Position numbers and translations under genes: made by a program | The notes under the pieces: model-generated | Told to the model about the DNA's origin: nothing | The model's database searches: none | Seen by the model: only the letters and a program-made list of their open reading frames with translations | In this document: positions 1-9,665 of the stretch, in pieces | Numbering within the stretch: the stretch's first letter is position 1 | Layout: every line of letters starts with the position of its first letter | NCBI RefSeq assembly: GCF_002896875.1 | Contig: NZ_CP023278.1 | Span: 1,612,001-1,676,000, forward strand | Source of the DNA: Nostoc sp. CENA543 | GTDB lineage: Bacteria; Cyanobacteriota; Cyanobacteriia; Cyanobacteriales; Nostocaceae | DNA: 64,000 nucleotides | Reading direction: 5' to 3'

Positions 1-2
1 CC

Positions 3-89
3 AAATTAGGCTGGAATAACGAGAAAATTTTGCAGTTTTATTATCCTGGGACAGAACTTAAAGCACTTAGCCCAGAAATCAAATTTTAA
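3..89 (+). CDS. C-terminal end of a SpoIID/LytB-like protein (partial, cut by window edge)
   Basis: An open frame runs from the left edge to a TAA at 87-89 and gives about 28 residues. The stretch ILQFYYPGTEL resembles the C-terminal end of SpoIID/LytB (amidase enhancer) domains, which commonly finish in a YYPGT-like motif. SpoIID-type proteins act on peptidoglycan in the cell envelope. Only the tail is visible, so the family call rests on one short motif and is tentative; it could be another protein with a similar end. Confidence 0.45.
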   Translation, partial: KLGWNNEKILQFYYPGTELKALSPEIKF

Positions 90-361
90 TCAAAGGAGAA
101 GAAAGACAAGCCTTGTCGGTGACTATGGGTGAATTAATCCTAATAGGGAGTCAGAATTTCAGAATAATGATCTGCGATCGGCTAGAGCCTCTTATAGTTA
201 TGGTGAATCGCTATTAATTAGCGAAGTCAACAACAAGTTTTCTGATTAGCAACAGACTTCATCCTCACAGGGGGTGGAGTCATTTTATAGCGATAGCCAA
301 CTCGCAGGCTATTCTGAATACAAGATTCTGACCCCTTGGATAATTCTGAGATATCTAACTC
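90..361. other. Gene-free gap before petF
   Basis: AT-rich spacer between the partial left-edge gene and the stop of petF. I see no coding frame, no clear terminator hairpin and no tandem repeat array. Confidence 0.5.
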
Positions 362-694
<333 letters not shown>

Positions 695-887
695 TCAATT
701 TATCCCAAAGCAACGCTAACAGCTTTTCTGATGTAAATAAGCTGTTGTTTAAAATTTGCTTCAATTCTGATACTACGGGAAAATTTAAAGTATGTAACCA
801 GAAATCACACACGATTAGTAATGAGATTTAGTTAGTAGATAACAATAAGTTTTGTTTATATCTTGCGGATGCAATATCTCTAGCAAT

Positions 888-975
888 AGTCAATAGTTAT
901 TAGTCATTAGTCATTAGCTTTTCTACCCCTGTTCTCCCTTGTCTCCCTTGTCCTCAGTCCCGAATCCCCAGCAAC
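888..975. repeat. Short tandem heptamer repeats (TAGTCAT, TCCCTTG and CCCCAGT types)
   Basis: TAGTCAT-type heptamers at 888-917 are followed by TCCCTTG-type and then CCCCAGT-like units that reach almost to the bvdR start. These match the short tandemly repeated repetitive sequences known from heterocystous cyanobacteria. They create a spurious TTG-started extension of the next gene. The remaining 662-887 spacer is AT-rich and shows nothing else. Confidence 0.8.
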
Positions 976-986
976 CCCTAGATTTT

Positions 987-2003
987 ATGTATAATGCAAA
1001 AGCAGCTTTGGGAAAAGCAAAAGTGCGTGTGGGTTTAGTTGGTACAGGATATGCAGCAAAACTACGAGCAGAGGCTCTACTGCAAGATCAACGTTCAGAT
1101 TTAGTTGCAGTTGCGGGAAATACTTTAGAAAGAACGCAAACCTTTGCTAAAGACTACCAAACAGAGGCGATCGCCCCTTGGCAAGATTTGATAAAAAGAG
1201 AAGATATAGAGCTAGTAGTGATCTCTACAATTAATAGTGAGCATGGAGCGATCGCCCGTGCCGCACTTCTAGCAGGTAAACACGTAGTTGTAGAATATCC
1301 CTTGGCCATTGATTTGGCTGAAGCTGAAGAATTGCTGGCTTTAGCAAAAACGCAAAAAAAATTACTCCACGTTGAACATATTGAGCTTCTAGGCGGACTG
1401 CACCAAGCCTTAAAGCAAAATATAGACAAGGTAGGGCATTTATTCTACGTCCGCTACAGCACGATTAACCCCCAAAACCCTGCCCCCCGCAAATGGACAT
1501 ATAATCATAATCAGTTTGGGTTTCCTTTAATTGGCGCGCTCTCTCGTTTACATCGGCTGACAGATTTATTTGGTGAGGTTTTTTCTGTCAACTCTCATCA
1601 AAGATTTTGGGAAATAGAATCAGACTATTACCAAACTTGCTTTTGTATGACACAAATTTGCTTTCAGAGTGGTTTATTAGCTCAAATAATTTACGGCAAA
1701 GGTGAAACTTTGTGGCAGTATGAACGTAAATTTGAGGTTCATGGCGAAAACGGCGGTTTAATTTTTGATGGGGATACGGGATTGTTTATTCAACATGGGC
1801 AAACTACAGCTATCGAGGTGGGAACTCGTTGGGGTTTGTTTGCCAAAGATACGAAAATGGTGTTAGACCATTTATTTGACGGTACACCTTTGTACGTCAC
1901 TCCAGAGGAAAGCTTGTATACCCTCAAAGTGGCTGATGCTGCAAAAAGAGCCGCAGAAACTGGCTTAACTATATTTCTTACAAATCAATCAAGTAGAAAA
2001 TGA
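987..2003 (+). CDS. bvdR: Biliverdin reductase (Gfo/Idh/MocA fold)
   Basis: The 338-residue NAD(P)H-dependent oxidoreductase reduces biliverdin to bilirubin. The N-terminal Rossmann motif is GLVGTGYAA (about residues 16-24). Segments such as HVVVEYPLA, LLHVEHIELLGG and RYSTINPQNPAPRKWTY match the cyanobacterial BvdR pattern (Synechocystis Slr1784) as I remember it, including the EHIELLGG core. In that setting the enzyme is linked to phycobilin metabolism. The reading frame extends upstream to a TTG at 939, but that part is translated repeat DNA, so the ATG at 987 is chosen. The stop overlaps the start of map by four bases, so the two are probably co-transcribed and translationally coupled. 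A generic Gfo/Idh/MocA dehydrogenase is the alternative. Confidence 0.85.
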   Translation: MYNAKAALGKAKVRVGLVGTGYAAKLRAEALLQDQRSDLVAVAGNTLERTQTFAKDYQTEAIAPWQDLIKREDIELVVISTINSEHGAIARAALLAGKHVVVEYPLAIDLAEAEELLALAKTQKKLLHVEHIELLGGLHQALKQNIDKVGHLFYVRYSTINPQNPAPRKWTYNHNQFGFPLIGALSRLHRLTDLFGEVFSVNSHQRFWEIESDYYQTCFCMTQICFQSGLLAQIIYGKGETLWQYERKFEVHGENGGLIFDGDTGLFIQHGQTTAIEVGTRWGLFAKDTKMVLDHLFDGTPLYVTPEESLYTLKVADAAKRAAETGLTIFLTNQSSRK

Positions 2004-2761
2004 AAACAGAGATAATTGTTATTTTATCCCAAAGAGAAATAGAAAAAATGCGCCAGGCAGGACGCTTGGCTGCTCAACTCTTGCAGCATTTAGAGCCATT
2101 GGTCAAACCAGGAGTTACCACCCTAGAACTCAACGACGAAGCCGAACGGTGGACACAAGCACAGGGAGCAAAAAGCGCGCCTTTGGGCTATAAAGGCTTT
2201 CCTAAATCAATTTGCACCAGTGTTAATGAAGTCATTTGTCATGGTATTCCCAATGCCAAGCAGGTTCTCAAAGAAGGTGACATCATTAACATCGATGTGA
2301 CACCGATTGTAGACGGCTATCACGGTGATACATCGAAAACTTTTATTGTTGGTAGTGCATCTCCCAAAGTACAGAAACTAGTGGAAGTTACAGAAAAGTG
2401 CCTGCATTTAGGGATTGCAGAAGTTAAACCAGGGGCGCGCATTGGTGACATTGGCGCAGCAATTCAAGAGTACGCTGAGGGAGAGGGCTTTTCTGTAGTG
2501 CGTGATTTTGTCGGACATGGTATCAGCCATATTTTCCACACAGCACCGGATGTTCCCCATTATGGTGTCAGAGATAAAGGTAAACGCCTGCGTCCTGGAA
2601 TGGTATTTACTATTGAGCCGATGATTAATGAAGGTACTTACGAAGTAGAAATGCTCAACGACGGTTGGACAGCCGTCACACGCGATCGCAAATTATCAGC
2701 ACAATTTGAGCATACCGTAGCTGTCACAGAAGACGGCGTAGAAATTCTGACTCTGCCTTGA
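2000..2761 (+). CDS. map: Methionine aminopeptidase, type I
   Basis: The 253-residue cytosolic metalloprotease removes the initiator methionine from new proteins. The family residues are all visible: His in ICHGIPN, the metal Asp pair in IDVTPIVDGYHGD, the His in GHGISHIFH, and the Glu residues in FTIEPM and QFEHTV. Length is typical of the short bacterial type without the N-terminal zinc domain. Its ATG overlaps the bvdR TGA. The first ten residues could be dispensable, because a later start near SQREIEKM would also fit the family. Cyanobacteria usually carry several map paralogues. The TGA is followed directly by a TAGTCAT array. Confidence 0.92.
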   Translation: MKTEIIVILSQREIEKMRQAGRLAAQLLQHLEPLVKPGVTTLELNDEAERWTQAQGAKSAPLGYKGFPKSICTSVNEVICHGIPNAKQVLKEGDIINIDVTPIVDGYHGDTSKTFIVGSASPKVQKLVEVTEKCLHLGIAEVKPGARIGDIGAAIQEYAEGEGFSVVRDFVGHGISHIFHTAPDVPHYGVRDKGKRLRPGMVFTIEPMINEGTYEVEMLNDGWTAVTRDRKLSAQFEHTVAVTEDGVEILTLP

Positions 2762-2896
2762 TAGTCAATAGTCAATAGTCATTAGTCAATAGTCATTAGT
2801 CATTAGTCATTAGTCATTAGTCATTAGTCATTAGTTCTTCTCCCCTGCCCCCTGCCCAGTCCCCAGTCCCCAGTCCCCAGTCCCCAATCCCCAACC
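2762..2896. repeat. TAGTCAT heptamer array followed by CCCCAGT array
   Basis: About ten TAGTCAT/TAGTCAA units start one base after the map stop codon (to about 2834). They are followed by CCCCTGCC and then several CCCCAGT units to about 2893. Past the repeats, 2897-3011 is an AT-rich leader to the next gene with no clear promoter. Confidence 0.85.
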
Positions 2897-3011
2897 AAAA
2901 GAAATATTACAGAAAGTTACAAAATTTATCTTATATTGGGTTTGCACCTGTATTTTCAGGTGTCTATTTTGATGTAGATGCGGATTAATTTCGCCTTAAT
3001 TTATAAAACCC

Positions 3012-3659
3012 ATGACTCAAATAGTTTGGATCGCAAGACACGCTAACCGTCTTGACTTTGTAAACCCCGATTGGTTTCTCACCGCAGAACGACGCTACGA
3101 TCCACCCCTGTCTGAAGATGGTTTTGTACAAGCCAAGCAGCTAGCGAGGCGATTAAAAAACGAAAATATCTCTCATATTTTTGCTTCTCCGTTTCTCCGA
3201 ACGGTGCAAACTGCTAATGCTGTAGCAGAAGCTTTAGACTTGCCTATTAAACTAGAGACAGGGTTGAGTGAATGGCTAAATCCGGCTTGGATGACAGAAG
3301 AACCCGAAAGACTGTCAATATCAGCCCTTGTAGAATTATTTCCTAGAATTGACACTAGTTACACACCGCGCATTGCGGCCAAATATCCTGAAACTCATGA
3401 ACAGGTACGCGCCCGTTCAGGACAAACAGCCAGATGTTTAGCAACAGAGTTCTTCCCAGATGATATTTTGCTAGTAGCACACGGTGCTTCTGTATTAGGG
3501 GGCGCAATGGGATTAGTTGGGGAGATTGCCAAAAGTGAAGTTAAAGCCTCCTTATGTTCTCTAGTCAAAGTCGTGCGTCAAGAACCTGAATGGTTGTTAG
3601 AACTAAAAGGAGACACCAGCCATTTAACTCAGGTAGAGGAAGTCATTCGCTTTGCTTAG
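3012..3659 (+). CDS. Histidine phosphatase family protein (phosphoglycerate mutase-like)
   Basis: A 215-residue protein of the branch-1 histidine phosphatase superfamily. The phospho-acceptor is H10 in IARHANRLDF, an RHA variant of the usual RHG motif, and the second catalytic His is H157 in LLVAHGAS. ASPFLRTVQTA is the usual arginine-containing motif after the first helix. The family covers phosphoglycerate mutases and small-molecule phosphatases, and the substrate cannot be told from sequence. The RHA form suggests a phosphatase rather than a glycolytic mutase (inference). It stands alone between two repeat-filled spacers. Confidence 0.8.
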   Translation: MTQIVWIARHANRLDFVNPDWFLTAERRYDPPLSEDGFVQAKQLARRLKNENISHIFASPFLRTVQTANAVAEALDLPIKLETGLSEWLNPAWMTEEPERLSISALVELFPRIDTSYTPRIAAKYPETHEQVRARSGQTARCLATEFFPDDILLVAHGASVLGGAMGLVGEIAKSEVKASLCSLVKVVRQEPEWLLELKGDTSHLTQVEEVIRFA

Positions 3660-3975
3660 GTTGGGGATTGGGGACTGGGGACTAGGGACAAGGTAGACAA
3701 GGTAGACAAGGTGGATATTTCTTCACTCAGCACTGGCTAAACGCCACGCTATCGCTAACAGCACTCAAATCAATTCAAAATTCAAAATTCAAAATTCAAA
3801 ATTAAAGAATTGATTACTAAATACTCAGCACTCACCACTCAGCACGGGCTAAACGCCCCGCTTCCGCTAACAGCACTCAAATCAATTCAAAATTCAAAAT
3901 TCAAAATTCAAAATTAAAGAATTGATTACTAAATACTCAGCACTCACCACTCAGCACTCACTACTCACTACTCAC
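3660..3975. repeat. Repeat-filled spacer with a 112-bp tandem duplication
   Basis: GGGGACT-type heptamers (3662-3690) and AAGGTAGAC units come first. Then a 112-bp block is present twice in tandem, at about 3725-3836 and 3837-3948. Each copy holds CACTCAGCAC, a GGCTAAACGCC-like palindrome, an array of TTCAAAA heptamers and TTAAAGAATTGATTAC. The copies differ at a few positions near the GGCTAAACGCC block. CACTACT units lead up to glk. Confidence 0.85.
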
Positions 3976-3985
3976 TTACTGATTT

Positions 3986-5011
3986 ATGACTTTACTATTA
4001 GCAGGAGATATTGGCGGGACTAAGACTATTTTGCGTTTGGTGGAAATATCAGACGCATCTGAGTTACAGACTATTCATGAGGCAATTTACCGCAGTGGGG
4101 ATTTTCCTGATTTGGTGCCGATAGTGCAGCAATTTTTACTTAATGCTAATGCAGGTACACCGGAAAAGGCTTGTTTTGCGATCGCTGGCCCCGTGGTTAA
4201 CAATACTGCTAAACTCACTAATCTAGCTTGGTTCTTAGATACAGAACGCCTCGCACAAGAATTGAGTATTCCTCTCATTTCTCTTATTAATGACTTTGCG
4301 GCTGTCGGTTATGGCATTTTTGGCTTGAGTAAACAAGATTTGCTGACTTTGCAAGTAGGTAAACACCAACAAGAAGCACCGATTGCAATTATTGGGGCTG
4401 GGACTGGTTTAGGACAAGGATTTTTAATTAAACAGGGGAATTACTATCAAGTCTTTCCGTCAGAAGGGGGACACGCCGATTTTGCGCCACGTAATGAGTT
4501 AGAGTTTCAATTATTAAAATATCTGCTGGATAAACATGATATTCAGCGTGTGTCTGTGGAAAGGGTAGTATCTGGACAGGGGATTGTGGCGATTTATCAA
4601 TTTTTGCGCGATCGCTATCACACTACTGAATCCCCAGAAATCGCCCAAATTGTTCGTACCTGGGAACAACAAGCCGGACAATCAGAAAAAACCGTTGATC
4701 CTGGTGCAGCCATTGGGAAAGCAGCAGTGCAAGGAAGCGATCGCCTCTGTCAACAAACTTTGCAAATATTTATCGATGCTTACGGTGCAGAAGCCGGAAA
4801 TCTCGCCCTCAAACTCTTACCCTACGGTGGCTTGTACATTGCTGGTGGTATTGCCTCCAAAATCTTACCTTTGATACAAAATGGCAATTTCCTCTTAAAT
4901 TTCACCCAAAAAGGCAGAATGCGTTCCTTGTTAGAAGAAATACCAGTGCATATCATTCTCAATCCACAAGTTGGACTAATAGGTGCTGCTTTGTGTGCTG
5001 CTAGGTTATAA
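3986..5011 (+). CDS. glk: Glucokinase
   Basis: The 341-residue enzyme phosphorylates glucose with ATP to glucose-6-phosphate in the cytosol. The N-terminal phosphate-binding motif GDIGGTKT (residues 7-14) is followed by the family blocks SLINDFAAVGYG, GAGTGLGQGFL and EGGHADFAPR, the last being part of the glucose site. The C-terminal GGLYIAGGIASKI closes the ATP site. These are the signatures of the bacterial Glk family (PF02685) rather than of ROK kinases, which carry a cysteine-rich zinc motif that is absent here. Length is typical. It appears monocistronic after a repeat-rich spacer with no clear promoter. Confidence 0.9.
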   Translation: MTLLLAGDIGGTKTILRLVEISDASELQTIHEAIYRSGDFPDLVPIVQQFLLNANAGTPEKACFAIAGPVVNNTAKLTNLAWFLDTERLAQELSIPLISLINDFAAVGYGIFGLSKQDLLTLQVGKHQQEAPIAIIGAGTGLGQGFLIKQGNYYQVFPSEGGHADFAPRNELEFQLLKYLLDKHDIQRVSVERVVSGQGIVAIYQFLRDRYHTTESPEIAQIVRTWEQQAGQSEKTVDPGAAIGKAAVQGSDRLCQQTLQIFIDAYGAEAGNLALKLLPYGGLYIAGGIASKILPLIQNGNFLLNFTQKGRMRSLLEEIPVHIILNPQVGLIGAALCAARL

Positions 5012-5055
5012 CAGCTACATCATCAGTGTATTAGCATCTTGTGAATGCCAAAACC

Positions 5056-5724
5056 ATGACACTTAGAGTTTTGTTCTCATTCCTAGCCGCCACCTTAATT
5101 TGTGGCGGATCTGTAATTGTAGACGCAAGCCAGCCTAAACGCCCGACTGTATCAGCCAAAAGAGTAGCAGTAGCACGCAAAAAAACCACTGTTGCACCTG
5201 CTAAAACTTCCGTTTTACTGAAAAAAACCACTACTACCCAACCAGTACAACCCCAGTGGAAGCCATTCACATCCCCAGATGGGCGTTTTACTGTATTAAT
5301 GCCAGGAATTCCCAAACAGGAATCCCAAACCCAAAAAACGCACATGGGGGAAATCGACTTACAAATATTTGCGGCTCAACCACCTAAACAAGAAGTAGCC
5401 TATCTAGTGGTATACAATGATTTTCCTCATAGTTATGCCCAAATTAATAACCCACAAGAAATCTTGAATGATGTGCAAGCGATGGCGTTAAAAACTACTC
5501 AAAGTAATTTGCTCAATCATCGCAATATTCGTAGTTCTAATGGTCATCCCGGCAGAGAATTCGCCTATATTAACGCAGGGGGGAAAATCACTAGAACTAG
5601 AATTTATCTAGCAGAAGGGCGTTTATATCAAGTAATGGCAATAACTACCAAAAAGCAACAAAGGAATTTATCTAAAACAATTACAGGATACCTCAACTCT
5701 TTTCAGATAGTTCTGAAAAAGTAA
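5056..5724 (+). CDS. Secreted protein of unknown function
   Basis: This 222-residue protein has a predicted signal peptide (MTLRVLFSFLAATLICGGSV), a basic Lys/Thr/Val-rich linker (about residues 30-75) and a globular C-terminal domain. That domain starts with WKPFTSPDGRFTVLMPGIPK and continues through PHSYAQINNPQEIL to a LNSFQIV end. The F-SPDGRF-V-MPG pattern recurs in cyanobacterial exported proteins of unknown role, some faintly PsbP-like; that is memory, not a search. A GTG 15 bases upstream at 5041 is an alternative start, but ATG at 5056 gives the cleaner signal peptide. It lies 44 bases after glk on the same strand and may be read through from it. Confidence 0.65.
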   Translation: MTLRVLFSFLAATLICGGSVIVDASQPKRPTVSAKRVAVARKKTTVAPAKTSVLLKKTTTTQPVQPQWKPFTSPDGRFTVLMPGIPKQESQTQKTHMGEIDLQIFAAQPPKQEVAYLVVYNDFPHSYAQINNPQEILNDVQAMALKTTQSNLLNHRNIRSSNGHPGREFAYINAGGKITRTRIYLAEGRLYQVMAITTKKQQRNLSKTITGYLNSFQIVLKK

Positions 5725-5744
5725 GTGTACGCCGTGTGAGACTT

Positions 5745-6020
5745 TCGCTTTGAGTGGTGTTAGCGGAAGCGGGGCGTTTAGCCCGTGCTGAGTGGGTGAG
5801 TGCTGAGTAATGAGTGCTGAGTAATGAGTGCTGAGTAGTGTTAGCGGAAGCGGGGCGTTAGCCCGTGCTGTTAGCGGTAGCGGGTTTAGCCGGTAGTGAG
5901 TCAAGAAATAAATTCTGCCTTGTCTCCCTTGTCTCCCTTGTCTGCCTTGTCTCCCTTGTCTGCCTTGTCTCCCTTGTCTCCCTTGTCCCCAATCCCCAAT
6001 CCCCAGTCCCCAATCCCAAT
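5745..6020. repeat. Palindromic GTTAGCGGAAGCGGGGCG units and TCCCTTG arrays
   Basis: Three copies of a GTTAGCGG-AGCGGG-GTTTAGCC block alternate with GAGTGCTGA units (5757-5895). Next come about nine TCCCTTG/TGCCTTG units (about 5920-5987), then CCCCAATCCCCAGT units to about 6015. The reverse strand reads as a fake GRQGRQG coding frame. The serC leader follows. Confidence 0.85.
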
Positions 6021-6143
6021 GAAAAGGGGACTGCTTCCTTACTTCGTGGAATCTAGTCCACAAAGTTTGCAACAATACCCCAGATATCCGGTAATGTAGT
6101 ATCTACATCATTACTAGCTACTTCATAAGCAACTGCTGCAACC

Positions 6144-7322
6144 ATGTCAGAGTCTCTTACTCCCCCCACAATTAAACCCCAAAATCCCAATTTTTCTTCT
6201 GGCCCTTGCGCCAAGCGTCCAGGTTGGTCTGTAACTAATTTGCAAAATGCTTGTTTGGGTCGTTCCCACAGATCAGAAGATGGTAAAGCTAAATTAACTG
6301 AAGCAATTGAACGTTCTAAAAAAATTCTCGGTCTACCTGCTGATTATCGCTTGGGTATTGTTCCCGCATCTGATACCGGTGCGGTAGAAATGGCTTTATG
6401 GTCACTACTCGGACAGCGACCCCTTGATATCCTGGCTTGGGAAAGTTTCGGTCAGGAATGGGTGAAAGATGTCGTAGATGAATTGAAATTGTCTGATGTC
6501 CGTCTCATGAAAGCACCCTATGGCAGTTTAACCAATTTAGAGGAAGTGGATTTTAGCCATGATGTGGTGTTTTTGTGGAATGGGACAACATCTGGTGTGA
6601 GAGTTCCCAATGGGGATTGGATTCCCGATGACCGTCAAGGGTTGACCATTTGTGATGCTACATCTGCGGTATTCGCGATGGATATCCCTTGGGAAAAAAT
6701 CGATGTGCTGACATATTCTTGGCAAAAAGTTTTAGGTGGGGAAGCGCAACACGGTGTAGTTGTTCTCTCACCCCGCGCTGTAGAAAGACTGGAAAGTTAT
6801 CAACCAGCTTGGCCGATTCCCAAAATTTTCCGCCTCACCCAAAAAGGGAAACTCATTGAAGGTGTTTTTAAAGGAGATACCATCAACACACCATCAATGT
6901 TGTGTGTAGAAGATGTCATAGATGCTTTAGTTTGGGCAGAAAGTATTGGCGGACTCTCCGGCTTAATTAGTCGCAGTGAAGCGAATTTGGCAGCAATTAG
7001 CAAATGGGTGGAACAAAGCAGTTGGGCGGATTTCTTGGCAGAGAAACCAGAAACTCGTTCTTGTACTTCGATTTGTTTAAAAATTGTGGATGCTGGATTT
7101 ACTAGCCTCAGCACAGAAGACCAAGCGAAATTTGCCAAAAAAATGGCGAAGCTTTTAGAAAAACAACAAATTGCTTATGATATTGCTCCCTATCGCGCTG
7201 CACCCCCAGGACTGAGAATTTGGGGAGGTGCTACGGTAGAAACTGCTGATATTGAAGCATTACTTCCTTGGTTAGATTGGGCATATACTTCTGTAAAAGC
7301 TGAATTTGCAGTAGCGGCTTAA
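6144..7322 (+). CDS. serC: Phosphoserine aminotransferase
   Basis: This 392-residue PLP enzyme converts 3-phosphohydroxypyruvate and glutamate to phosphoserine and 2-oxoglutarate in serine biosynthesis. The N-terminal [15 protein letters not shown] and the [15 protein letters not shown] block belong to the long SerC type shared by cyanobacteria, archaea and alphaproteobacteria. The PLP lysine is K195 in SWQKVLGGE, and the ring-stacking and aspartate region is [12 protein letters not shown]. The C-terminal RIWGGATVE holds the substrate-binding region. Length fits this subtype. No partner gene of the serine pathway is adjacent. Confidence 0.9.
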   Translation: MSESLTPPTIKPQNPNFSSGPCAKRPGWSVTNLQNACLGRSHRSEDGKAKLTEAIERSKKILGLPADYRLGIVPASDTGAVEMALWSLLGQRPLDILAWESFGQEWVKDVVDELKLSDVRLMKAPYGSLTNLEEVDFSHDVVFLWNGTTSGVRVPNGDWIPDDRQGLTICDATSAVFAMDIPWEKIDVLTYSWQKVLGGEAQHGVVVLSPRAVERLESYQPAWPIPKIFRLTQKGKLIEGVFKGDTINTPSMLCVEDVIDALVWAESIGGLSGLISRSEANLAAISKWVEQSSWADFLAEKPETRSCTSICLKIVDAGFTSLSTEDQAKFAKKMAKLLEKQQIAYDIAPYRAAPPGLRIWGGATVETADIEALLPWLDWAYTSVKAEFAVAA

Positions 7323-7444
7323 CGTAGGGGTGCAGGGGTTTAGGGGTTTAGGGGTGTGAGGGAAGATAGAAAATATATAATGTTTTCACTTACGCCCTTA
7401 AATTACGCCCTTAAAACCCTACAACCCTTACCTCTAAATTCGTT

Positions 7445-8095
7445 CTAGTTGCGTAAATTAGCGGGAATTTGTTCTGGAATCACCCAATAGTAGATAGTTT
7501 TGCCATCTACTTGTAATGTCTTTTCGGGTTTCCAATCTCCCATATCAAAGGCATGGGAAACTACCCTTGTGCCAGGTTTAAGTTCTCTGAAAAGTTTAGG
7601 ACGTAGTTTGAGGTTGATTTCAGGTAACAGGTAGAGTGTAACTACTGTGGCGTTACTCAAGTCAGTATTAAACAAGTCTTGTTGAATAAACTGTACTTTA
7701 TCGGTTACTCCGGCTTGTTGGGCATTGGCGTTAGCTTCTTGGATACGTTCTGGACTAATATCTATGCCAATGCCTTTTGTACCGTATTTTTGGGCGGCTG
7801 TATTGACAATCCGACCGTCACCACTACCTAAGTCGTACAGCACATCATTTTTATTAACTTGCGCTACTTCTAGCATGGCATCTACTACAGGTTGTGGAGT
7901 CGGGACATAGGGAACATCAGCCGGACGTTCTTGGGGTTGTGTCTGAGCTAATGTTTCAGTTTGACCTGTTAATGTGGGTGCAGAAGGCTGTGCTTGTGCA
8001 TCTAAATTTTGCGCTGGGGTTGTGCATCCCACAAGACCAACATTAGCAAAACTTACGCTAGCAACAACGAGCAGTAACATTTTTTGCAACTTCAT
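7445..8095 (-). CDS. Lipoprotein with a SAM-dependent methyltransferase-like domain
   Basis: A 216-residue protein. It starts MKLQKMLLLVVASV and has a lipobox-like LVGC about 25 residues in, so it is probably exported and lipid-anchored. After a Gln/Pro-rich linker, the rest is a class I methyltransferase fold: DLGSGDGRIV is the SAM loop, GIGIDISPERI is motif II, and IQQDLFNTDLSNATVVTLYLL is motif IV/V. A longer frame starts at 8134, but a GGAGG site 9 bases upstream supports the ATG at 8095. An extracytoplasmic SAM enzyme is odd because SAM is cytosolic, so the lipoprotein prediction or the activity may be wrong. Substrate unknown. Confidence 0.7.
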   Translation of the reverse strand: MKLQKMLLLVVASVSFANVGLVGCTTPAQNLDAQAQPSAPTLTGQTETLAQTQPQERPADVPYVPTPQPVVDAMLEVAQVNKNDVLYDLGSGDGRIVNTAAQKYGTKGIGIDISPERIQEANANAQQAGVTDKVQFIQQDLFNTDLSNATVVTLYLLPEINLKLRPKLFRELKPGTRVVSHAFDMGDWKPEKTLQVDGKTIYYWVIPEQIPANLRN

Positions 8096-8306
8096 AAAAA
8101 ATAACCTCCAATGAAAATTGTGAATTTTGAACAAAAGAGCCGCTAAGGGGCTTCCAACTAAAAAAATATAGTCGCGGTGATGAGCAGGGAGCAGGGGGGC
8201 AGGGGGCAGGGAGAAAAAGAAATTATTTCACTCAGCACCGGCTAAACGCCGCGCTACCGCTAACAGCACACAGCACTCATTACTCAGCACTCATTACTCA
8301 GCACTC

Positions 8307-9665
8307 TCAGATCTGACGTTGGCGGTAGCGATTCCAAACTAAAAACGGTATCCCTGCTGCTACCACTAACACCCCTGCGATCGCTCCTACGTTGGTATAA
8401 ACTAAGCTGGAGTAAAGCAGGTAGCCACACACAACACAAAAGAGTAATGGTGTCAAAGGATAAAACGGCACATTAAAGGGGCGTGTTATCTGTGGTTCTC
8501 TGTATCGCAGCACTAGCAAGGAAATACCAGAAAGTAGGAAAAAGAACCAAAATACAGGCGCGGTGTAATCTACCATTGTTTCAAACCCTTTGCGGGTGAG
8601 TGTGCCTAATAAAACCAGTCCCAAGGCGATCGCCGCCTGTACAATTAACGCAGAGGTGGGAGTGCTGGGGAGTTGTTGCCAACGTCCCATAAAACTAAAT
8701 AGAGGAAAATCTTTGGCGAGAGCGTAATTAGTCCGCGCCCCAGTGAAAATTGTGGCGTTAATAGCTCCCAAGGTGGAAATTGCAATTAAGAAACTAATAA
8801 ACCAAGCTCCAGTTTCCCCGGCTATGGAGCGCATTAAATCGGCGGCTACAGCTTCGGACTGTGCCATGTTGGTTAATCCTAAGCCGCGCAGGTAAGCCCA
8901 ATTGATTAGTAGGTAAATGGCGGTGATTATCCCAATACTCCACAATAGCGATCGCAATATGTTGCGCCTTCTATTTTGGATTTCTGCGGAAATATACGCC
9001 GCTTCGTTCCAACCACCGTAAGATAGCAACACAAACACCATTGCTAACCCCCAATTACCTGTAGTAGTGGTTTCTAGCGTTACCCTAGAGGCATTTGTGG
9101 CAAATAACCCAAACATGACTACTAGTAACAACCCTAAAACTTTGGCTACAGATAGTAAGTTTTGTGTCCATTTACCTTGTCTTAAACCCACCAGATTCAA
9201 GGCTGTTAACAGTGCAATGACTCCGGCTGCATATATAGAGGATGAAAATGCGCCTAATCGCCACAATTGGGTAGCATAATCACCAAAAACGAAAGCGAGG
9301 AGAGTAATAGAACCAGTTTGAATGACTGTGAGTCGCGCCCAAGCAAACAAAAAGGCCAGCGATCGCCCAAACGCCCTTTTAAGATAAAAATAGACCCCAC
9401 CCACGTCAGGATAGGTTGTTGCTAACTCTGCATAACACAACGCACCGATAATTGATACTAAACCCCCAGCTAGCCACAACAGCAATACAGTAATATCATT
9501 TCCTGCTTGACTTGCTACTAATGCAGGAGTTTCAAAAATACCTGCACCAATCACAATACCTACAATTAAAGCCACTGCATCTGGTAATCTTAACAACGGC
9601 TTAGGTGTTGCCACATCTGTAGCCTGTACTCCCTCCAGTACAATGTTTTCTGTAGGTCTACTCAC
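8307..9665 (-). CDS. APC-family amino acid permease
   Basis: A 452-residue inner-membrane transporter with about 12 hydrophobic segments. The first helix, LRLPDAVALIVGIVIGAGIFETPALVA, carries the unwound GAGIF motif characteristic of the amino acid-polyamine-organocation superfamily. Other family landmarks are ELATTYPDVGGVYFYLKRAFG and the SYGGWNEAAYISAEIQNRRRN loop. The start is GTG, supported by an AGGAGC site 5-6 bases upstream. The W-N-E-A loop resembles heteromeric-type (LAT-like) permeases, but substrate cannot be assigned. The downstream side holds GCAGGGG-type and CACTCAG repeats (8185-8305). Confidence 0.82.
   Translation of the reverse strand: MSRPTENIVLEGVQATDVATPKPLLRLPDAVALIVGIVIGAGIFETPALVASQAGNDITVLLLWLAGGLVSIIGALCYAELATTYPDVGGVYFYLKRAFGRSLAFLFAWARLTVIQTGSITLLAFVFGDYATQLWRLGAFSSSIYAAGVIALLTALNLVGLRQGKWTQNLLSVAKVLGLLLVVMFGLFATNASRVTLETTTTGNWGLAMVFVLLSYGGWNEAAYISAEIQNRRRNILRSLLWSIGIITAIYLLINWAYLRGLGLTNMAQSEAVAADLMRSIAGETGAWFISFLIAISTLGAINATIFTGARTNYALAKDFPLFSFMGRWQQLPSTPTSALIVQAAIALGLVLLGTLTRKGFETMVDYTAPVFWFFFLLSGISLLVLRYREPQITRPFNVPFYPLTPLLFCVVCGYLLYSSLVYTNVGAIAGVLVVAAGIPFLVWNRYRQRQI

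Noticed and set aside
939-986. TTG start extending bvdR by 16 residues
   Set aside because: The extra residues are translations of TCCCTTG and CCCCAGT-type repeats, and the ATG at 987 fits the family.
5668-6075. Minus-strand open frame with GRQGRQGRQG repeats
   Set aside because: It is the complement of TCCCTTG heptamers and the end of the secreted-protein gene, with no start context or family features.
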